This document shows positions 58,601 through 64,000 of a stretch of 64,000 bases of DNA, piece by piece. How positions within the stretch are numbered: position 1 is the stretch's first letter; every line of letters starts with the position of its first letter. The notes under the pieces were generated by a model. That model was not told the origin of the DNA and searched no databases. It saw only the letters and a program-made list of their open reading frames with translations. Origin of the DNA: Balamuthia mandrillaris (taxonomy: Eukaryota > Discosea > Longamoebia > Balamuthiidae); assembly GCA_031835245.1 (NCBI GenBank), contig JAVKOQ010000041.1:200001-264000 (forward strand), given 5' to 3'. Position numbers and translations under genes: made by a program.

Positions 58601-59766
58601 GGCCTCTTCCCCTGCAGGTTTTTGTGCTGGGGTTTCTCCCATCCCCTCTTTTGCCTTTTCCCTTTTTCTCGTTCTCCCTCTTCAATCCGCTACCTATTGG
58701 GCTGTGGCAAGAGTTGATGAATGGCCTGTTGCTAAACGATGCTAAGACCATCTTTCGTGTTAACACAACAACAAAACAGAGGCATGGGGAAAAATCGTGT
58801 ACGCCGTGCAGCAGCAACAGGAGAATACAGAGCAAACTGTCATAACTAACAGCATTGCAGAGCACTATTTTGGACTGTCTGCACCTTGGGTAAAACAGCG
58901 ATTGGAATATCTTGAAAATGCCACTCGGTGTAGAAGGTTGTTTCATTCAGTTATTTGTTTTTTTTTAATGCTAGCTCACTCACATGTATTTTGTTGCCTT
59001 ATGCCCAGATATCAGTTTCAGTACCGAGATGTAACTCAAATAACAAGTGTGTTGCCAACCCCAAATGTAAATGGCTGTGCACGGTGTATTGCCTTTCTAA
59101 AGGGCAAACAGAAAAAGACCAAATATTTGTATGGGCAACCCATTTCTAGTTTTATGGCTCGGATGGAGAAAGTCCGCCAGGAGTATACAGCAGCATTGGT
59201 TCATTCTGACCATGCACTAAGTATTCCTACCACTATTGAGTACAAAAAATTGCAGTCAAAACAGCGACGGCTGCATGTATATCGGTCTAATATTCATGAC
59301 TGGGGTGTATTTACATTAGAACCCATCAAGCCTAATGAAATGATTGTGGAATATGTTGGTATGGTTCCTTCTTGCTTTAGTCTGTCCTATGCTTACTAAT
59401 CCTCTCTTTACTGCTTAATTCTGTGCTGGTTCTTTTGCAGGAGAAATTATTAGGCAAAAGGTTGCTGATGAGCGAGAAGCTCAGTATTTCAAGCGTGGAA
59501 TTGGAACTTATATGTTTCGTCTTGATGATGACCTCATTGTGGATGCTACCATGAAAGGCAACATTTCACGTATGATGAACCACTGCTGTGAACCAAATGC
59601 AATTGCCAGGTTGGTAAAAATAGATGGAGAACCACACATAATTCTCTATGCAGCACAATACATTGCCCCAATGCAAGAAATAACTTATGATTATAACTTC
59701 CCAATTGAAGATATCAAAATCCCTTGTTATTGTGGTGCTTCGTCTTGTAGAGGCTTTCTTAATTGA
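55645..59766 (+). CDS. trithorax/KMT2-like histone H3K4 methyltransferase (Myb-PHD-FYR-SET)
   Basis: Ten exons (55645-55754, 55826-55977, 56087-56739, 56890-57678, 57770-57847, 57928-58433, 58514-58617, 58780-58936, 59009-59358, 59441-59766) give 1,074 aa. Domain order: a Myb/SANT module (YGPWSEEEKKLFLSKLAE ... FSRSIPGRVGYQCSNYYRLL); two PHD fingers (CCLCGSSGIGKDQACLLWCH onwards; CEVCKDPGDEDRLLVCERCD onwards); an extended PHD (CTFCGQRGDSMPC ... TYHFMCARQAGC); FYRN and FYRC (LGIIVYEYPAFHSDTTLYPV, then AWGKIVYAV); an n-SET NGCAR box; SET (NIHDWGVFTLEPIKPNEMIV, MMNHCCEPNAIAR); and post-SET (CYCGASSCRGFLN). This is the architecture of MLL/trithorax enzymes that methylate H3K4 within COMPASS. The first intron (55,755-55,825) has a GC donor (AAAAG/GCAAGA). 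The NHSC motif reads NHCC. The SET exons are clearly more AT-rich than the upstream exons. Confidence 0.9.
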
Positions 59767-59965
59767 GATAATAAATAAATTTATTTAAGAGTTTTTGTAT
59801 TCATACAACAATAAAAATGCTAAAGTAAAATACACATTGCACTGTGGTTTTTGCCAGGACTTGTACATTCTCTCTCATCCTTGTTTTCTAAACAAATGAA
59901 AGGTGTTGAATGAGTTTTCAGACTAGCTTTGCACAATATCTATTCTCCTCTTTTCTCTTTTTCTC
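59767..59965. other. 3' flank of the SET gene
   Basis: AT-rich DNA with several AATAAA-like hexamers directly after the stop probably holds the polyadenylation site. No gene is seen. Confidence 0.4.
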
Positions 59966-60190
59966 ATTAAAAGGAATGAATAACATGAATAGACAGGGCC
60001 AAGACGTATTATTCAAGAGGGAACAAGGGAACAAATGGTGTCAAAAGGGAAAGGTGAGGTATAAATAAAACAAAACTAACTAAAGAAAAAAAGAAGGAAG
60101 CAACAGAATAAAAGGAAGAAGCCAAGTGATGTGGCAGTAGGTCCATGTCACAAATGTTGACAGGAAGAAAAGAAAAGAAAGAGCTATTCT
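59966..60190 (+). repeat. diverged copy of the 268-bp TGTT...AACA repeat
   Basis: From AAAGGAATGAATAACATGAA onwards the sequence aligns with 10,472-10,700. Shared blocks include GTATTATTCAAGAGGGAACA and TGACAGGAAGAAAAG-type ends. The 5' terminus is eroded and the 3' hairpin end is lost, so this is an old copy. Confidence 0.65.
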
Positions 60191-60594
60191 CCTTCCTTAC
60201 TAGCCTTATCACATTTCCTTTGCTTATTCTACGTTATTTCTAAGGATTGATGAAATGCAAAAGAACATCCATACTTCCAATTTGCTCTTATTGTCCATAA
60301 TCTCTATACTTGTTTTCAACTTTCCTTGCATTGTTCCCTTAAGTTCTTTTATCATATAGTATATAGATTGTCAACAGAAAAAAAAGAATGGAATGAAAAA
60401 AAATAAAGAGTTGATATATTGGCAGGTCCTAGGACCCTGGTGCATTCCACTGGCAGTTGAGTGAGGACAGGATGATAACACCATGTTGGAGCCTTGGTGA
60501 GTTGTTTAAAAACCAGGTTATAATACACACCTTAAGAATGATATACTATTTATGGAAAACAGGTTTGGCCATTGTATAAATAAATTATGCTTTC
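60191..60594. other. intergenic, nothing recognised
   Basis: This is AT-rich DNA with short open frames only. A non-LTR retrotransposon fragment starts after it. Confidence 0.3.
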
Positions 60595-60882
60595 TAGAAA
60601 GGATCTGAAACAGCAGAACACTTCCTGTTAAGATGTCCAAATCTTTGGGAAGATCGCTTTAGAATCTGGAGTGTGGACAATGGAAATGAAGAACAAGTCA
60701 GAAAGCTGATTATAAAGGACTGTACAACAAAGCTCTTGTCGAGCGGAAAGAAATGCAACAGAGATCAAGAGATGGAACAATGTAAGCAAAGTTGTAAAAG
60801 AGTCTGGAGATTATGGGCAGCAAGAGCAAGTTGGAAGCATGGAAGTTCTTCTGCATTTTATCAATCTTTGGAAGTAATGTAA
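60595..60882 (+). pseudogene. 3' end of a non-LTR retrotransposon reverse transcriptase
   Basis: The frame reads GSETAEHFLLRCPNLWEDRF followed by a helical, basic tail to a stop at 60,880-60,882. The ETxEHFLLxCP box is the zinc-knuckle-like signature just after the reverse transcriptase domain in LINE-type elements. The part upstream has stop codons and no visible catalytic YxDD motif, so only a dead tail remains. Confidence 0.55.
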
Positions 60883-61690
60883 AAGCAAAGAAAAGAGAAG
60901 AAAGGAAAGGGAAAGAAAAAGGATAGCAAGATGATACAAAGTTAGTCTGAAATCTCATTCAACACCTTTCACTTGTGAACTTGAATAACAATTGGAAAGG
61001 CATCGAGGATGAGGGAGTAAGAGAAGTAAAAGTACACTATGTATGTACAATGCTTACTTTTTATGTATAGATTGGTGTTGCTCTCAGAGCAAATAAACTT
61101 CTTATTACTACTAGAAAGGATCTGCTAGGGCCATGGACACTTGCTGGTTGTGTTGAAGTGCATCATGTGTTGAAAAACTCCAACATAATAGCTCTTCTTC
61201 TCTTCCTGTCGACCTCTTCTTCATGCCTGTTGACCTAAGGAAACCTCTCCATGTCCAACTTCTCCTTTTTTGAACTTCTCTTTTCTTGTTGTTTTCTCTC
61301 TTTGCTCTTTTATGCTGATTCTCTGCTCTTCTTTCTTGGATAATTGTTCAGCTTAAATACTGCCTCTCCTTGCTTTTCCTCTTGGGACAAACTTGCAACA
61401 CTACACAAGATACCTTACTTTCACTTACACTCATTACTTTAGTAAATTAAGTTCAGGTCTTATATTTACTTTGTCTCAGCTATCATTCCCGTTCTGATTT
61501 TACAACACATGGATGCCTTTAATGATTTTTCGAGCAATGTCAAGAGGAGGTGGAAGTTCAACATATTGATCTGTGTCAGAAATGTTGGAGTCATCTTCCT
61601 TGAACTCTTCTCATTCACCAGGAAGAGGATAACACACAAGAAGGCATAAGACCAATTCTAATGCATCACATTATGTTATGTTTCTTTCAA
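60883..61690. other. intergenic, transposon debris
   Basis: No gene is seen. The composition is AT-rich, and a polyadenylation-like AATAAAC lies at about 61,091. Parts may belong to the flanking retroelements, but no motif allows assignment. Confidence 0.3.
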
Positions 61691-61709
61691 ATAAGATCTC
61701 ATGCTCACC

Positions 61710-61991
61710 TTAGAGCAGCATGATGAAGAAGTGGTGATATAGCTTACAGGAGCCACAGTCAATGTAGACATGTGCTGCACAGCAGGCAACATGAGTGGTG
61801 GACTTGTCATCTAATGTGATCTCTATGTTGTCAATGTGAGAAATGACAGTATAGTGGTGTTCACAGGACGCTGGATAGAGGGACTTTTCTGCCACTGCTG
61901 GAGAGATAAAAGAGTGAGATGCTTCAAAGTCTATGAAGGCTGTGGCACACTGACAGTTAAGGAGGATGGAAGCCATGATAGGAAGTTCCAC
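61710..61991 (-). pseudogene. chromovirus aspartic protease domain, active site altered
   Basis: The frame contains ATAFIDFEASHSFISPAVAE. In active gypsy proteases the corresponding motif is D-S/T-G-A-S. Here it reads DFEAS, so the residue pair after the catalytic Asp is changed. The frame also begins without a link to gag. It is a relic. Confidence 0.55.
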
Positions 61992-62340
61992 TATGTCCTC
62001 ACAGTCGTCTTTTACATCATCATTATCATCTATATCAAGACCTGGTGACTACAAGGCTGAAAGTGTCCATAGCTCTGAAAGAGAGAATTAAGATCAATGA
62101 TAGTAAGCTCTAATTGCCTTGGATCTCTCAGGCATGGTAGCTTCCATGAACTCCTACTTTGCAGTAGCATCTAGTTTGTTTGTAGATGGCTAGTTGGTGC
62201 CAAAGGGAGGCGAAACTGGTGAAAGAGACAGTGATGAAGGTGGTGATGGTGCTGAAGCTAGTTGCTGAGACTGTGATGTTTGCACCTGACTAGAGTTGAG
62301 TGCTGCAGGCTGGTGGGGTTTACACTAATGACCAGGATGC

Positions 62341-62402
62341 TGTTAGAAAGGGCAAATAACACGAACGGACGGGGCCAAAACGTATTATTGAATAATACGG
62401 GT
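62341..62402 (+). repeat. 5' fragment of the TGTT...AACA repeat
   Basis: TGTTAGAAAGGGCAAATAAC and the following bases up to CGTATTATT match the start of the repeat at 10,466, and then similarity stops. It lies inside the minus-strand chromovirus remnant, so it arrived later or was exchanged in. Confidence 0.65.
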
Positions 62403-63087
62403 CATCATGTTCAAGGTTGTATACAAATAGACGAGTCAGAATCTTGGAAGAATTCAATGGAGAGTCCAAAGAGGTAGGTCATGTCAAAGAAAAGCTCTGT
62501 AAAGGATGTATCAGCTGCATGATAAGGGGTGTGCACATGGGGTGGACTGTCAAAGAAGAGGCTCTCTTTGCCTTCTTTGACCTTCTCAGGCTCAGTGTGT
62601 TGTTGCCATTGGGCTTTGACCACCTGGTTGAGCTCAATGCACTCAAGGCAGTCCAGAACCTTGTTCACAATGTGGATGAGGGTGTCCATAATGGTTGTCT
62701 CATAGTACTTAAAGATGGACTTGTTGGTGTGCTCAAGAAGGACATTAACAGCTTCTATGAGGTAGGAGATATAGAAGGTTTGAGGCTCAAGGCAATCAAG
62801 CAGTTTGGAGAGGTATTGGAGGTTTTTCTGCTCCACTGGCTGGTAAGCATGATCCAGTTCCTGGATGTGATGCTCTGCAGAGTAGAGTTCCCATTTTGTA
62901 GCTGTTAATCGGGCAAAGGTTTGATCCTCATTGACCATCTGGTGTTTGTCCAGAGATTTGAGGAGCTTGTTTCATGTGAAAGTTCTGGAGGAGATAAATT
63001 GTTTCAATGTTAAGTACCATACTTGTCATCATCACTCATTGTTGTGAGGCTGAACCTTTTCTACTACTAAGAGTTTGCTTAAAAAAA

Positions 63088-63298
63088 TATTGATGGGATA
63101 AACTTTGTGGATCAAGAAAGGAACAGCACATAAGTGACTCTGGGTTTATTCACAGGAAAAAGTGGTGGACCAAAGTGTGTGATTTGAATATGTCATGAGG
63201 AAAAAGAGAAAATAAAAGGGGTGAATTTGGGGTATCCAGGGAGAGTGTTGTTGACAGGAAGTCATAATTTTTATGACTTTTTACATCGTTGGTTTTCA
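63088..63298 (-). repeat. chromovirus LTR, copy 3
   Basis: The reverse complement starts TGAAAACCAACG and ends CCATCAATA and aligns with the 208-bp LTRs at 3,182 and 9,820, with a few small indels. It shares GACTTCCTGTCAACA and GTGAATAAACCCAGAGTCAC. It is the 5' LTR of the minus-strand element. Confidence 0.75.
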
Positions 63299-64000
63299 AA
63301 CAATTTGGCCTCTTGAACTTGCTTCATAGCCTTCCCATTAAGTCTTTACTCCTTATCATGAGCTTTCTTTCCTTGAACTATTACCATTGATTTCTTTGCA
63401 TACCTAATGTTCCCATTCAGTTAGTTAATAGCACTTGACCATAGTACTAATCTGCAATAATGAAGCAAGGGGTGTCAAAAGGGAGGAAGGGAGGTGTAAG
63501 ACCACCAATGACCTAAAAGGAGCATAGGTACAGCTAAGAGAGACAGTTCTCAAGAATCATGTGAATGCTAAGACAATGAACAATCTCAAAGTTGTACTCT
63601 GAGATAAGGAGAGCCCAACTGTTGAAGATGTAGTTTTATTATCGGAATTATTATTTTGATAAAAATTGTTTTCATTAAAATTGAAAGTCAATTATGCAAA
63701 GGCCCCAATGGTAGTCATTGCTGTTGAAGCTTTCATTGTTTCATTCTCTGCCTGAGATAGACATTGCAAAAGGGCATAGATTGCTACACAGGAGAAAAAT
63801 AAGAGGTCAGAAAGAAATAGCAAACTCTCTTGCAAACCAATGAGAGCATACCCATTACTACTCTGAACCATAATGCATCGACTGCAACCATACTCATGAC
63901 CATAAGTAAGGTTAGAACTTTTACATGAGGGGTGGAACTTGCATCACTGTTATCCCTTTCCCTTTGCTTGGGAATGAGGTTACAGCACGTCTGCTTTCAA
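63299..64000. other. intergenic to window end, nothing recognised
   Basis: This is AT-rich DNA with no gene, domain or repeat family that I recognise. GGGGTGTCAAAAGGGAGG at 63,470 faintly resembles the middle of the 268-bp repeat. Confidence 0.3.

Larger units (their letters stand above)
61691..63298 (-). mobile_element. Ty3/gypsy chromovirus remnant: LTR, gag, protease
   Basis: Reading on the minus strand, an LTR (63,298-63,088) is followed by an ATG with the Asp-rich start seen in copy 2. A gag-like open frame (62,938-62,411, helical, for example TKWELYSAEHHIQELDHAYQ) follows, and then a retropepsin-like frame (61,991-61,710). Frameshifts separate gag start, gag body and protease. Reverse transcriptase, RNase H and integrase are missing here, so the copy is truncated downstream. 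A roughly 60-bp piece of the TGTT...AACA repeat sits between gag and protease at 62,341. Confidence 0.65.

Overview
The window is nuclear DNA from a eukaryote, most likely a unicellular protist. About 18 protein genes are split by short spliceosomal introns (about 50-170 nt, GT-AG with a few GC-AG). There are no operons, and the products are eukaryote-specific: condensin CAP-H, eIF2-alpha, PKA regulatory subunit, a trithorax-type methyltransferase, TAPT1, USP48, GPKOW and SDA1. I cannot place the lineage from sequence alone. Exon chains given below were joined by eye and checked for splice dinucleotides and reading-frame continuity. For the complete genes the summed coding length is a multiple of three.

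Layout. Positions 1-12,700 are a gene-poor, repeat-rich flank. It holds pieces of a Ty3/gypsy chromovirus (integrase end, chromodomain, 208-bp LTRs, start of gag), a piggyBac-like terminus, a small TIR element interrupted by another repeat with a 57-bp direct duplication, and long purine or pyrimidine minisatellites. Positions 12,735-59,766 are a compact gene block: GPKOW (+), myo-inositol dehydrogenase-like (+), TAPT1 (-), a TPX2-like protein (+), BAR-RhoGAP (-), SDA1 (+), triosephosphate isomerase (-), SLC35F5-like transporter (-), PKA regulatory subunit (+), USP48-like deubiquitinase (+), FYV7 (-), a FERM protein (-), condensin CAP-H (+), OTUD6B (+), a broken Fanzor/TnpB-type gene (-), a GON7-like protein (+), a Regnase-type NYN ribonuclease (-), eIF2-alpha (-) and a trithorax/KMT2-like SET protein (+). 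Positions 59,767-64,000 are again transposon debris: a non-LTR reverse transcriptase tail and a minus-strand chromovirus with LTR, gag and a mutated protease.

Themes. Housekeeping genes for ribosome assembly (SDA1, FYV7), splicing (GPKOW), translation (eIF2-alpha) and mitosis (CAP-H, TPX2-like) sit side by side. E2F-like sites lie in the divergent promoters of the mitotic genes. Introns carry many CT-type microsatellites that are pyrimidine-rich on the sense strand whichever genomic strand the gene uses.

The most notable item is the Fanzor relic at 47.5-49.0 kb. It has an N-terminal C2H2 zinc finger, the TnpB/Fanzor N-terminal domain and a RuvC-III exon containing the RDVNAARN motif, but the RuvC-I and RuvC-II catalytic segments are missing. 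A second notable item is a Regnase-like ribonuclease with a duplicated N-terminal GGFTYG domain that I do not recognise.
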